This document shows positions 18,661-28,215 of a DNA stretch of 40,799 bases, one piece after another (within the stretch, counting starts at the first letter, position 1; each line of letters starts with the position of its first letter). The translations under genes and the position numbers were made by a program. The notes beneath the pieces are model-generated. The model saw nothing but the letters and a program-made list of their open reading frames with translations. It was not told where the DNA came from and ran no database searches. The stretch spans positions 1 through 40,799 of the forward strand of contig JAGXOH010000003.1 in assembly GCA_023659985.1 (NCBI GenBank), in the 5' to 3' direction. The DNA comes from Candidatus Falkowbacteria bacterium LH_S3. Lineage in GTDB: Bacteria; Patescibacteriota; Patescibacteriia; Patescibacteriales; JAGXOH01.

Positions 18661-19389
18661 ATGGAAGACACAAAAAAGAAGATTTTTATTGTTGTTGCTA
18701 TTTTGGTAGTAGTCGGCATAGTCGGCTATTTACTGCTTAGTAATCAGCAGGTAAAGGAATCTTTACAACCACAAGAGCAACAAGAAGGAGAAAATATGAC
18801 TGAAGCTTCTGAAGAGATGAACGAGGAAGCTGCGAAAGAGACTGAAAATCTTATAGAAGAAGCTCAACAGAAAGCGCAAGAACAAGGAACAAGCACCAGG
18901 AACGAGGTAACTTGGCAGGAAGAAGGCGAGGGAACCTCTACGAAATCTAAAACTGGAGTCAGAATGGCTGAAGGAGGTAGTCCCATAGATACCCAAACTG
19001 GCAAAGTGGTTACAGAAGAAGGAGAAAAAGCAGATAATGCGGCTACTCCTGGATCTCCGGAAGCTCCAACTCAGTCTTTTACTACTAGTGAAGAAGATCT
19101 TCCTGAGAGTACTGTCAAAATGAAAATTACGCAGTCAAGTATTGATCCTGCTGAATTTTCTGTCAGTCCTGGCCAAGCCGTATCTATATCAGTTACTGCG
19201 GCAGGAGATGCTACTGAGATTTTCAGATTTGACGATCCATCTTTAGAAGGTGTAGCTGTAGGCGTAGCTCCGGGAAAGACTCGGGCTATAACCTTTAACG
19301 CCCCGACTGACACAGGTGACTACACTTATTATTCAGACGTTGCCAATCACAGAGCGTTAGGAGCTAAAGGAGTGATGATTGTAGAGTAG
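18661..19389 (+). CDS. Membrane-anchored cupredoxin-like domain protein, copper ligands apparently degenerate
   Basis: N-terminal TM, E/Q-rich linker, C-terminal KMKITQSSIDPAEFSVSPGQAVSISVTAAGD...GKTRAITFNAPTDTGDYTYYSDVANHRALGAKGVMIVE. Confidence 0.75.
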   Translation: MEDTKKKIFIVVAILVVVGIVGYLLLSNQQVKESLQPQEQQEGENMTEASEEMNEEAAKETENLIEEAQQKAQEQGTSTRNEVTWQEEGEGTSTKSKTGVRMAEGGSPIDTQTGKVVTEEGEKADNAATPGSPEAPTQSFTTSEEDLPESTVKMKITQSSIDPAEFSVSPGQAVSISVTAAGDATEIFRFDDPSLEGVAVGVAPGKTRAITFNAPTDTGDYTYYSDVANHRALGAKGVMIVE

Positions 19390-19411
19390 GCTAAATTTGA
19401 TCAATGTTAAA

Positions 19412-19446
19412 AGCTCCCTTTCTTTATAGAGGGGGAGTTTTTTGTA
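19412..19446 (+). terminator. Rho-independent terminator after the cupredoxin-like gene
   Basis: agctccctttctttatagagggggagttttttg hairpin plus T-tract. Confidence 0.75.
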
Positions 19447-19804
19447 GCCAATGATGTGATACAATATAGTTGAATGTCAAAGCTAAAAACTAAAAGCTAA
19501 AGGTTGAATGTCATATGAAATCGGTGCACCTATTTTTCGACCTTTGATTGATTTTGAATGATAGTTTTTTAATCAATTTAGATTTTTGTTCTTTCTCAAA
19601 ATAGAGTTGTTCTTGTTTGAGATTCCATTCAGCTAAGACAAAATAGTTAACGTAGGATTTGGGCAGAAATACTTCTCATTGAAATGATTTTTCTTTGTTC
19701 ATAGAATTTAGTAGATTAGAATTAATTTTCAAAGTCGAGTAATTATAGTCTATTAATACTCTGAACAAAAATCAACTTAAGGTGCTACGATTTTATTTGG
19801 CTAA

Positions 19805-19935
19805 TAGCCGCTAAAAGCTAAAAACTACAACTTAAAACTTAAATCTTAAAATTTCTTAACGATGTTTTAATTCAGTTTTGAATTTTGAGTTTTGGTTTTG
19901 ACTTTTGACTTTTGAGTTTCAACTATATTTCATAT
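19805..19935 (-). repeat. Reverse-complement heptad element ending in gtttcaactatat
   Basis: Reverse complement reads atatagttgaaactcaaaagtcaaaagtcaaaaccaaaactcaaaattcaaaactgaattaaaacatcgttaagaaatttt, nearly the same as 18395-18545. Confidence 0.85.
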
Positions 19936-19958
19936 ATCATTTGTATTTTTTAAAAATA

Positions 19959-22367
19959 ATGTATTTAAACAAAAAACCCATCTTTTTTTTGATATTGGCT
20001 ATTATAGTAACAGTGGCTGGCTTTTATGTTCTTCAAAACAATCAAATATTCACAGGCAGAGCTGAGTCAGATGATAATATCATTGGATATGCTTGGAGCG
20101 AAAATATGGGTTGGATAAGTTTTAATTGCACAAATGAATCTAATTGCGGAAGTAGTAATTATGGAGTGGATATTGATATGGAAACAGGCGATTTCTCCGG
20201 GTATGCTTGGAGTTCCAATATCGGTTGGATTGATTTTTCTCCGAGCGGACCTTACCCCGGAACTCCTTATCACGGAGTCAAATATGAATATGGGGATAGT
20301 GGCTTGGAAAGAAGGGTTACTGGTTGGGCCAAGACTTTAGTCTTAGAAGATGAAGGTTGGATAAAATTAAATAGCGATCCTTGGCTTTCTGGTTGGGACC
20401 AGAGACGGCAAATAACCATAGATAGTAATGATATAAATAATGATCTTGATCAGTTTCCAGTGCCAGTGTCTATAAACAATAATGCAGGCAAAAACAATGC
20501 TGATATCACTTCTATATTTGATGAAGTGGGAACTAGTAGTCAGAAAATAGCCATAACTGAATCTGACGGAGTAACACAGTTGTATGCTGAAATAGAAAAA
20601 TGGGACGCGGCGAGCGAGGAGGCGGTTATTTGGGCAGGAGGATATAATTGTGATATTGATAGTTCTTCTAATACTCATTTTTATATTTATTATGACAATG
20701 ACCAGTCAAGCAATGATTCTTATGTAACTTTAGGCACCAATGCCACCACTTCTGAGCAGATATGGGGCAATGATTACAGCTTGGTTCAACATTTAAATGA
20801 AGAGGAAGCAGGGGCAGGAACGGCGGCTTTATATAAAGATTCTACCAATAATAACAATAATGGAGATGACCAAGTTTCGGCTACTGGTCAAGATGGGCAA
20901 ATCAATGGAGGACAGGAATTTGACGGGTTAGATGATTATATTAGCTTGGGAGATAATGATATAGAAGGTGTTTTTGCTGAAGGAAGTTCGGTTTTTACAG
21001 TAACTGCTTGGGTTAAACCAAGTATTTTAGGAACCGCAAGTAGCAATCACGGCACTAGAAATGTAGTGTTAGCTCGTGCTTCAGATAGTAGTAACGATAA
21101 TTTTGAATTAGGAATTAGTGATGGAGGTGATTTGGACTTATATATTGATGAAAACAATGATGATATAACGAAAACTTATGGAGCGGGCGAGATGACCATA
21201 GATGACTGGCATTTTATTACAGCAAGTTTTAACTCTGGTTTAGTAGATGTATATTTAGATGGGAACCATTATACAGGTTCTTTCGTTGGAATTTCTTTGG
21301 ACGCAGCCAATGGTTCACCTGTAACAATTGGAGTTACAAGGCATTCTGATATATATTTTGAAGGTTTTATTGACGAAACCCACATTTCAAACACAATCAG
21401 AAGCCCAGCTTGGGTGGAAACTGATTACAGAGCAGGAATGGATGATCTACTTACTTGGGGCTCAGAGGAATTTGTTGATTACGGGGTTACCGCTGATATC
21501 AGCTCTGGCGAGTTCTCAGGCTGGGCCTGGAACAAAAGCAGAGTGAACAATGCTTCTGGTATCGGTTGGATTAGTTTTAATTGCGCTGACAGCGGAGCCG
21601 GAGGGTGCGCAAGCACTGATTATATGGTTTCTGGCTATTTAAATACTGTTCCCACCTCCACCAATATGACTTCTCCTAATTGGAGTAGTTCTGACGCCTG
21701 TTCTGATACTGCTTTGAAGTCTATTTTGGAATGGGAGTTTTCAGATCCTGATAAGGGTTCTTCCCAGTCAGCTTATCAATTAGTGGTGGATACTGACGAC
21801 ACCAGAGATGATGATACTCCGCTACTTGATACAGGAAACACATCAGGAAGCGCTCAGCAGTATTTACTAAATTCTTCATCTTTGGACTATGACACCTCCT
21901 ATTATTGGTGGATTAAGGTATGGGACAATCATGATATTGATTCTGATTGGCATCAATACTCCACTGAACCAGATACAGATAATGATGACGGCAATGCCAA
22001 CACTTTTACCACTTACAAGCATGAATTTCCAGAAGTTTATTTCCATTGGGTTCCGGATCCGCCTAGTGTTAACGAGGATGTAACTTTCACTAGTGATTCT
22101 TCAAGATATACGGTTGCTACTCCAACTATCGCTACTTCTTGCAGTACCAGCACCTGCAATTATAATTGGGATTTTTCAGGCTCTGATGCTACAATAACAG
22201 AAGGAAGCACTTCTTCTTCCACTATTACTGTTCAATTTACTTCCACCTCCACTCAAACCGTTGTCTTAGAAGTTACTGATCAAGAGGACTATACTTGCGC
22301 CAGTTCAACTTCCATTGAAATGAATCCGGAATTGCCGATATGGAGGGAAGTGAAGGTAAATGATTAA
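19959..22367 (+). CDS. Exported DUF2341 / LamG (concanavalin-like) / PKD-like multidomain surface protein
   Basis: Signal/TM KKPIFFLILAIIVTVAGFYVL; two GYAWSxNxGWIxF repeats plus GWAWNKSRVNNASGIGWISFNC; WDQRRQITIDSNDINNDLDQFPVPV (DUF2341); GGQEFDGLDDYISLGD (LamG); C-terminal PKD-like region. ATG at 19959. Confidence 0.8.
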   Translation: MYLNKKPIFFLILAIIVTVAGFYVLQNNQIFTGRAESDDNIIGYAWSENMGWISFNCTNESNCGSSNYGVDIDMETGDFSGYAWSSNIGWIDFSPSGPYPGTPYHGVKYEYGDSGLERRVTGWAKTLVLEDEGWIKLNSDPWLSGWDQRRQITIDSNDINNDLDQFPVPVSINNNAGKNNADITSIFDEVGTSSQKIAITESDGVTQLYAEIEKWDAASEEAVIWAGGYNCDIDSSSNTHFYIYYDNDQSSNDSYVTLGTNATTSEQIWGNDYSLVQHLNEEEAGAGTAALYKDSTNNNNNGDDQVSATGQDGQINGGQEFDGLDDYISLGDNDIEGVFAEGSSVFTVTAWVKPSILGTASSNHGTRNVVLARASDSSNDNFELGISDGGDLDLYIDENNDDITKTYGAGEMTIDDWHFITASFNSGLVDVYLDGNHYTGSFVGISLDAANGSPVTIGVTRHSDIYFEGFIDETHISNTIRSPAWVETDYRAGMDDLLTWGSEEFVDYGVTADISSGEFSGWAWNKSRVNNASGIGWISFNCADSGAGGCASTDYMVSGYLNTVPTSTNMTSPNWSSSDACSDTALKSILEWEFSDPDKGSSQSAYQLVVDTDDTRDDDTPLLDTGNTSGSAQQYLLNSSSLDYDTSYYWWIKVWDNHDIDSDWHQYSTEPDTDNDDGNANTFTTYKHEFPEVYFHWVPDPPSVNEDVTFTSDSSRYTVATPTIATSCSTSTCNYNWDFSGSDATITEGSTSSSTITVQFTSTSTQTVVLEVTDQEDYTCASSTSIEMNPELPIWREVKVND

Positions 22368-22386
22368 TTTGTAAATATTTTGGAAT

Positions 22387-22935
22387 TTGATGAGAAAAAC
22401 ATTTAAAAATTTTAAAAATAAGGGAAAAAATATCAACGGTTTTACTTTAATAGAATTAACGGTTGTACTCGCTATTATTGCTATTTTAACTGCAGTTTTT
22501 TTGGCCAGTTTTCGCGTCGGCAGTGAGCCATCCAAGATCAAGTTGGTTTCCCACAACATTGTTAGTAATATTAGATTGGCCCAAAGCAACACCTTAGGAG
22601 CGGTAAAATATGAAGACCAAGTCCCGGAGGGAGGCTGGGGAGTTCACATGGAAGAGGGAAATTCGCGATATGCTATTTTTGCCGATATTAACGCCAACCA
22701 TAGCTATAACGAGATAGATGAAAAGTTTGTTATTAAAGATTTTAGTGAAAATATACAAATCACATCTATTGATCATGGAGATTCTGTAGATATTGTTTTT
22801 GACCCTCCAGATCCGACCACTTATATAAATGGCACCAGCACTGGTTCAGTATTAATAAGCTTAATAGATGATCAGGATAATTCTGAGTCTATAAGAGTTA
22901 ACTTTTTCGGATTAATAGAAGTGGTTAAAGAATAA
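22387..22935 (+). CDS. Type II secretion / type IV pilin-like protein (GspH/FimT-type)
   Basis: Prepilin motif NGFTLIELTVVLAIIAILTAVFL. Confidence 0.9.
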   Translation: MMRKTFKNFKNKGKNINGFTLIELTVVLAIIAILTAVFLASFRVGSEPSKIKLVSHNIVSNIRLAQSNTLGAVKYEDQVPEGGWGVHMEEGNSRYAIFADINANHSYNEIDEKFVIKDFSENIQITSIDHGDSVDIVFDPPDPTTYINGTSTGSVLISLIDDQDNSESIRVNFFGLIEVVKE

Positions 22936-22949
22936 TTACTAATCACTTT

Positions 22950-23543
22950 ATGTTCATATATATGAACAATAAGACTAAAAAAATAACAGCTGAAGCAGTG
23001 AATATCAAAAAAAATAATGGTTTTTCCCTTATTGAAGTCGCTACGGCTTTATTTGTTATATCTGTTGGACTGGTGGGTATTTTAAGTTTGATATCCCAAA
23101 ATATCCAAGCTGAAAATATTAACAAAAATAAGTTAATAGCTTCCCAATTGGCTCAAGAAGGTCTGGAATTGGTTCGGAACCGACGGGGAGATAATTGGCT
23201 TACTGATGATGATTGGAATGACGGCATAACAGAGGATAATTATATAGTAGATTATACTGGAAAAATTCAGGAGGTGTCTGGCATAGAAAATGCTGTTTTG
23301 CAAATGAATGATGAAGGATATTATGTTCATGATGGGGATTATAGTGATACTATTTTTAAAAGGATGATAATTATTAGATCATTTCCTATGGCAACGCCTC
23401 CCCCTATGGCAACGCCTCCCCCTGTGGCAACGCCTCCCCCTATGGCAACGGCCTCCTCTTCTGTTTCTTGCCAGGTGAAGTGGAATGCCAGAGGAAGAGA
23501 TTTTGATTATATAGCGGATACGGTGTTGTATAACTGGAGATGA
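22950..23543 (+). CDS. PilV-like pseudopilin with coded MATPPP tandem repeats
   Basis: Prepilin motif GFSLIEVATALFVISVGLVGILSLI. Confidence 0.88.
   Translation: MFIYMNNKTKKITAEAVNIKKNNGFSLIEVATALFVISVGLVGILSLISQNIQAENINKNKLIASQLAQEGLELVRNRRGDNWLTDDDWNDGITEDNYIVDYTGKIQEVSGIENAVLQMNDEGYYVHDGDYSDTIFKRMIIIRSFPMATPPPMATPPPVATPPPMATASSSVSCQVKWNARGRDFDYIADTVLYNWR
23385..23455 (+). repeat. 18-bp in-frame tandem repeat (cctatggcaacgcctccc), about 4 copies
   Basis: Units at 23385, 23403, 23421 and 23439; the last carries a shifted g. Confidence 0.95.
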
Positions 23544-23682
23544 TTTTATTGTTAATTTAGCTGATATAAGCTTGGGAAGTTATTAATTGTTGTTTATTAT
23601 AGCAAGAACATAATCATTAATAACTATAAATAATCTGGTAACCACTAATAATAACTCATAATTTTCTTGTCAAAACCGCCTT

Positions 23683-24291
23683 ATGAAAAAACAAGAAAAA
23701 CAAATATTAGAACAAAACAGAACTGCAACACAGGAAAAGGGCTTTACTTTTATAGAGATGGTGGTGTCTATTGCCTTGTTTGCAGTGGTTGCTCTATCAT
23801 CTACGCAGATTTTAAAGATGGTATTAGAGGGTCAGCAAAGCGCTATTACTTCCCAAAATATTCAAGAAAATATGAGATATGTTTTTGAAGTTATGAGCAA
23901 GGAAGCGCGGGTGGCAACAATAAGCAATGATGAGTGTGAAGATATTTTTTCTCCAAGCGCAAGCGCCGAGAATAAGGTTTTTAATGAAACAGAGATTAAT
24001 GACAATGATGCTCTTTATTTTAAAAATCAATATGGTGAATGCACAGTTTATTATTTGTCAGACAGCGGGGTTATGATGATTACTCGGGGAGAAGATACCG
24101 CTTCCACTACTCCGAATAATTTAGCTATTAACAGTTTGGAATTTAGCATAGAAGATGACGGTATTGGAGAGGTTCATTCAATGCAGCCTAAGGTAACTGT
24201 AAATATGAATGTAACAACTGATACTAACGATGAGATGCATAAGAAAGAAATGAAATTGCAAACAACAATATCGTCTAGATATTATGAGTAA
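23683..24291 (+). CDS. PilW-like pseudopilin
   Basis: Prepilin motif KGFTFIEMVVSIALFAVVALSSTQIL. Confidence 0.88.
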   Translation: MKKQEKQILEQNRTATQEKGFTFIEMVVSIALFAVVALSSTQILKMVLEGQQSAITSQNIQENMRYVFEVMSKEARVATISNDECEDIFSPSASAENKVFNETEINDNDALYFKNQYGECTVYYLSDSGVMMITRGEDTASTTPNNLAINSLEFSIEDDGIGEVHSMQPKVTVNMNVTTDTNDEMHKKEMKLQTTISSRYYE

Positions 24292-24371
24292 ATTTTAATC
24301 TGGATGTTATTCCTGTATCAAAGATTAGTATTTATGGCTTAAAGTTATGGTGTTAATTTAAAGATACTTTT

Positions 24372-24773
24372 ATGAATATGAAAAAGGCTAAATTCAAGAA
24401 CATAAGGCTAAATTGCGTTAAAAATGAGCAGTTTGGTTCAGCTTTATTAATGACCATTATGATTTTGGGCGGCTTTTTATTGTCTTCTCTCGTAGCTGCC
24501 AACATAATTTTTCACGGTATTAAAATGGTTAAAGTGCAAACTTCTTCTACCAAGGCTTTTTTTGCTGGTGAAGCTGGAGCGGAAAAAGCTTTATGGAAAG
24601 TTAGGAAAGACGGATACAGCTTGCCTGCTTCAGATGAAGAGAATATTTTTTCTGGAACATTGGGTAATGGAAGTAGTTATTCTGTTAATTATACAGCAGC
24701 ATCCTATACTGATATAATGACCTCTGTGGGAGAATATGAAACAACCAAAAGAAGCACGGAAGTGGAATGGTGA
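24372..24773 (+). CDS. PilX-like pilus assembly protein
   Basis: GSALLMTIMILGGFLLSSLVAANIIFHGIKMVK...AFFAGEAGAEKALWKVRKDG. Confidence 0.75.
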   Translation: MNMKKAKFKNIRLNCVKNEQFGSALLMTIMILGGFLLSSLVAANIIFHGIKMVKVQTSSTKAFFAGEAGAEKALWKVRKDGYSLPASDEENIFSGTLGNGSSYSVNYTAASYTDIMTSVGEYETTKRSTEVEW

Positions 24774-24779
24774 ATACTC

Positions 24780-25350
24780 AATAAAATCCAAAATCCAAAA
24801 TCCTAATGTCAAATGAAATCCAAAATCCAAATGACAAATTAAATATAGTTGAAACTCAAAACTCAAAAGTCAAAAGTCAAAACCAAAACTCAAAATTCAA
24901 AACCAAAATTTAAATGAAATCCAAAATCCAAAATCCTAATGCCAAATGAAATCCAAAATCCAAATGCCAAATTAGTCAAGCAAAGCTTGACTGCTCAACG
25001 CTGAACGCATAAAGATTAAAGATATTAAAAATAGGAACCTATGTTTATTCATTTGACATTTGAGCTTTGACATTTGACCTTCATTTGACATTTGAGCTTT
25101 GTCATTTGGATTTTATTGTATGACATTAGGATTTTGACATTAGGATTTTATTAAGTAGAAGTTTTAAGTTTTAAGTTGTAGCTTTTAGCTTTGAGTTTTT
25201 AGCTTTAAGTTCTGACATTTGACATTTATTCATTTGGATTTCATTTGTCATTTGGATTTTGTCATTTGGATTTTATTAAGTAGAAGTTTTAAGTTTTAAG
25301 TTGTAGCTTTTAGCTTTTAGCTTTAAGTTCTGACATTTGACATTGTGTGC
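24780..25350. repeat. Large heptad block: + polarity (aaatccaaaatcc, actcaaaagtcaaaa) to about 24975, palindrome AGTCAAGC-AAA-GCTTGACT, conserved core, then - polarity words to about 25345
   Basis: 7-nt phased words read directly; polarity flips around tagtcaagcaaagcttgactgctcaacgctgaacgcataaagattaaagatattaaa. Confidence 0.9.
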
Positions 25351-25477
25351 CTAAAACAACAAATAATTGAAAAAACAGAGAATATGGGTTACTATAAAAA
25401 TAAACAATATAAACTTAACTTACAAACACTTGTATTGATGTTTTTAAAAATTAAACAACAAGCAAACCAAAAATATT

Positions 25478-26740
25478 ATGTCTAAATTTATTATCCAAGG
25501 CCAAGCTAAATTATCCGGAGAAATAGAAGTGAAAGGAGCTAAAAATTTAGCATTAAAAATAATCCCAGCCTCCATTTTGATAAAAGATGAAATTTTTGTT
25601 ACCTCTCTACCTGATATAAAAGATATAAATAAATCCTTATCTCTACTGGAAAAACTCGGCGCCAGTATTAAAAAAAACGAAAATTCAGCTCAAATAAACT
25701 CCCGCGAGATTAAAGAAACAACTCTATTTGAAGGCCATGCCAAAACATTCAGGGCTTCAATAATGTTTGTGGGACCTCTACTAGCTCGTTTCGGAGAAGT
25801 AAGTTTTCCGCACCCCGGTGGATGCGTTATCGGAGCCGGGAGGAGGCCTATTGATTTGTTTGTGGAAGGATTTAAAGCATTAGGAGCCGAATTAAAGCAA
25901 CAAGGAAATTATTACCATTTAAAAGCTTCTAAACTTAGTGGAACTGAATATTTTTTTCCTAGTATAAGCGTCACTGCCACTGAAAGCTTAATGATGACCG
26001 CCACCTTAGCCCAAGGAACCACAGTTCTTAAAAATTGTGCTATGGAACCAGAAGTTAAAGTGTTAGCAGATTTTTTAAACAACAGGGGCGCAAAAATAAA
26101 AGGAGCAGGCACACCGACTATAAAGATTCAAGGAGTTAATAAATTAAAAGGAGGACGAGCCAGAATTATTCCAGATCGAATTGAAACCGGCTCTTTCGCT
26201 ATTATGGCGGCAGCTACTGGCTCAGAGCTAACCATTACCGAATGCGAACCTAACCATATTCAAATCTTATTAACCATTTTTGATAAGATCGGAGTCTATT
26301 ATAAAAAGGAGAAAAATAAACTACACATAAAGCAGACTAAATCATTAAAACCGTATAACATCAAAACTCATGAATACCCCGGTTTTCCCACAGATCTTCA
26401 ACCGCCATACACGGTCTTAATGACCCAGGCCAAAGGAACCAGTCTAATCCATGAGGCTATTTATGACAGAAGATTGCTTTATATAGATCTCCTCTCTCAA
26501 ATGGGAGCTGACATACTAATGTGTGATCCTCATAGAGCCATTGTTAACGGTCCCACCAAGCTTTATAATCGAAAATTAACAAGCCCTGATCTTCGAGCGG
26601 GAATTGCTTTATTGATAGCATCTTTAGTAGCCAAAGGCACATCTGAAATAGACAACATCTATCAAATAGAAAGAGGTTATAAAAATATTGATAAAAGATT
26701 AAAAGCTATAGGCGTTGATATTCAAAGAAAAAACGAATGA
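25478..26740 (+). CDS. murA: UDP-N-acetylglucosamine 1-carboxyvinyltransferase
   Basis: KGAKNLALKIIPASIL, RASIMFVGPLLARFGEVSFPHPGGCVIGAGRRPIDLF, TATESLMMTATLAQGTT, GFPTDLQPPYTVLM. Confidence 0.96.
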   Translation: MSKFIIQGQAKLSGEIEVKGAKNLALKIIPASILIKDEIFVTSLPDIKDINKSLSLLEKLGASIKKNENSAQINSREIKETTLFEGHAKTFRASIMFVGPLLARFGEVSFPHPGGCVIGAGRRPIDLFVEGFKALGAELKQQGNYYHLKASKLSGTEYFFPSISVTATESLMMTATLAQGTTVLKNCAMEPEVKVLADFLNNRGAKIKGAGTPTIKIQGVNKLKGGRARIIPDRIETGSFAIMAAATGSELTITECEPNHIQILLTIFDKIGVYYKKEKNKLHIKQTKSLKPYNIKTHEYPGFPTDLQPPYTVLMTQAKGTSLIHEAIYDRRLLYIDLLSQMGADILMCDPHRAIVNGPTKLYNRKLTSPDLRAGIALLIASLVAKGTSEIDNIYQIERGYKNIDKRLKAIGVDIQRKNE

Positions 26741-26801
26741 CAAGATAAAAAATAAATACAGACTACTAATTTTTATTGTTTGTTAGCTATAATTATTTTT
26801 T

Positions 26802-28187
26802 ATGGTATCAAAAAGAAGAAGAATATTATTCCTTTTATTTATATTAATATTTGCTATTATATCTTCTCTTACTATTTTGTATACTTCCGGATATAGTATA
26901 AATTGGACTTGGCCACCCAATTTTAATCAAGTGTTGCAAAAAACAGGTATGTTAGTGCTGGAAACTGAACCTGAAGGAGCTGATATTTATATAAACGGAA
27001 AAACACAAAAAAAATTATTAGATAATATTGGATTATCACAAAACCAGGAAAACATCGTGAAAACTCCGGCTAAGATAAAATACATAGCTCCTGGCAAATA
27101 CCATATACGTTTGGAAAAGGAAAATTATTGGCCATGGGAAAAGGAGCTGCGCATTCTACCCGGAAAGCAAACCAAGACCCAAGATATAATTTTATTCAAA
27201 AAAAGCCTTCCTTCAAAAATCGTTTCCTCTTCGGCTCAAAAAATAAAAATATCATCTGATAAAAATTATATACTACTACCTAAAGATGACTTATTGGTTA
27301 ATTTAAACAAAGAACAGGCCATAAGCATAAAAAGCCAAGAAACTGCAAACTTAAAGGCTACTTCTACTGCCAAAACCATTTCTTGGTCTCCAGACAGCCA
27401 AAAATTTTTAATAGGAACAAAAATATATAATATTGATGATATTAAAAACCCCATAAACTTAGATGATAAACTGTTAAATTCCAATGTCAAAAATATAAAA
27501 TGGCTTAATAATTCAGTTATTTACTACCAATTTAAAAATTCAATCGCTTACTATGATATCAATCAGGATAAAAGCGAAACCATCCTTTCTTTAGAAAAAA
27601 ATATAATTGACTATCTCCCAGGAGATGATAGGATTTATATTATAAACAGCCAAGGAATGCAGGTATCAATGGGAATATATTCCATTGATTCAAAAACCGT
27701 TTTTAGAAAAATCAATCTTCCTTATTCTACTAGCTACACTTTCATTAACCCTTCACACAAATTAATAAATCTATATGACAAAAATTATAATATATTGTAT
27801 CTTATAAATGAGGATTCTTTTTTCAACCCTATAAAAACTATTCTAGAAAATATTAAATATACTGACTGGGCAGGAGAAAATAAACTGGTTTACGCAAACA
27901 AATTTGAAATTTGGACTTATAACATAGAAAATAACAAAAAAACCTTGTTAACGCGCATCAGTGAACCGATTATCGGAGTAAGTTGGCATCACAGCATGAA
28001 ATACGCTCTTTATTACACAAAAACCGCCATAAATGTAATTGAAAACAAACAACAGACAAAAAAGAGTATAACTAATCTAACAAACGTTACAAGAATTTAT
28101 TCATCTGCGAAGGGGATGAGTGGTAACTTTATATATTTTAATGCTAAAATCGGCAGAAACACAGGGCTATATAAATTAAGCCTTTAA
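26802..28187 (+). CDS. PEGA domain-containing membrane-anchored protein
   Basis: N-terminal TM; GMLVLETEPEGADIYINGKTQKK ... TPAKIKYIAPGKYHIRLEKENYWPWEKEL. Confidence 0.82.
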   Translation: MVSKRRRILFLLFILIFAIISSLTILYTSGYSINWTWPPNFNQVLQKTGMLVLETEPEGADIYINGKTQKKLLDNIGLSQNQENIVKTPAKIKYIAPGKYHIRLEKENYWPWEKELRILPGKQTKTQDIILFKKSLPSKIVSSSAQKIKISSDKNYILLPKDDLLVNLNKEQAISIKSQETANLKATSTAKTISWSPDSQKFLIGTKIYNIDDIKNPINLDDKLLNSNVKNIKWLNNSVIYYQFKNSIAYYDINQDKSETILSLEKNIIDYLPGDDRIYIINSQGMQVSMGIYSIDSKTVFRKINLPYSTSYTFINPSHKLINLYDKNYNILYLINEDSFFNPIKTILENIKYTDWAGENKLVYANKFEIWTYNIENNKKTLLTRISEPIIGVSWHHSMKYALYYTKTAINVIENKQQTKKSITNLTNVTRIYSSAKGMSGNFIYFNAKIGRNTGLYKLSL

Positions 28188-28215
28188 TAGAAAACTTATA
28201 ATTAACATATATATT

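Noticed and set aside
24780-25350. Insertion sequence with transposase
   Set aside because: No transposase ORF or terminal inverted repeats with target duplications could be seen; kept only as repeat element.
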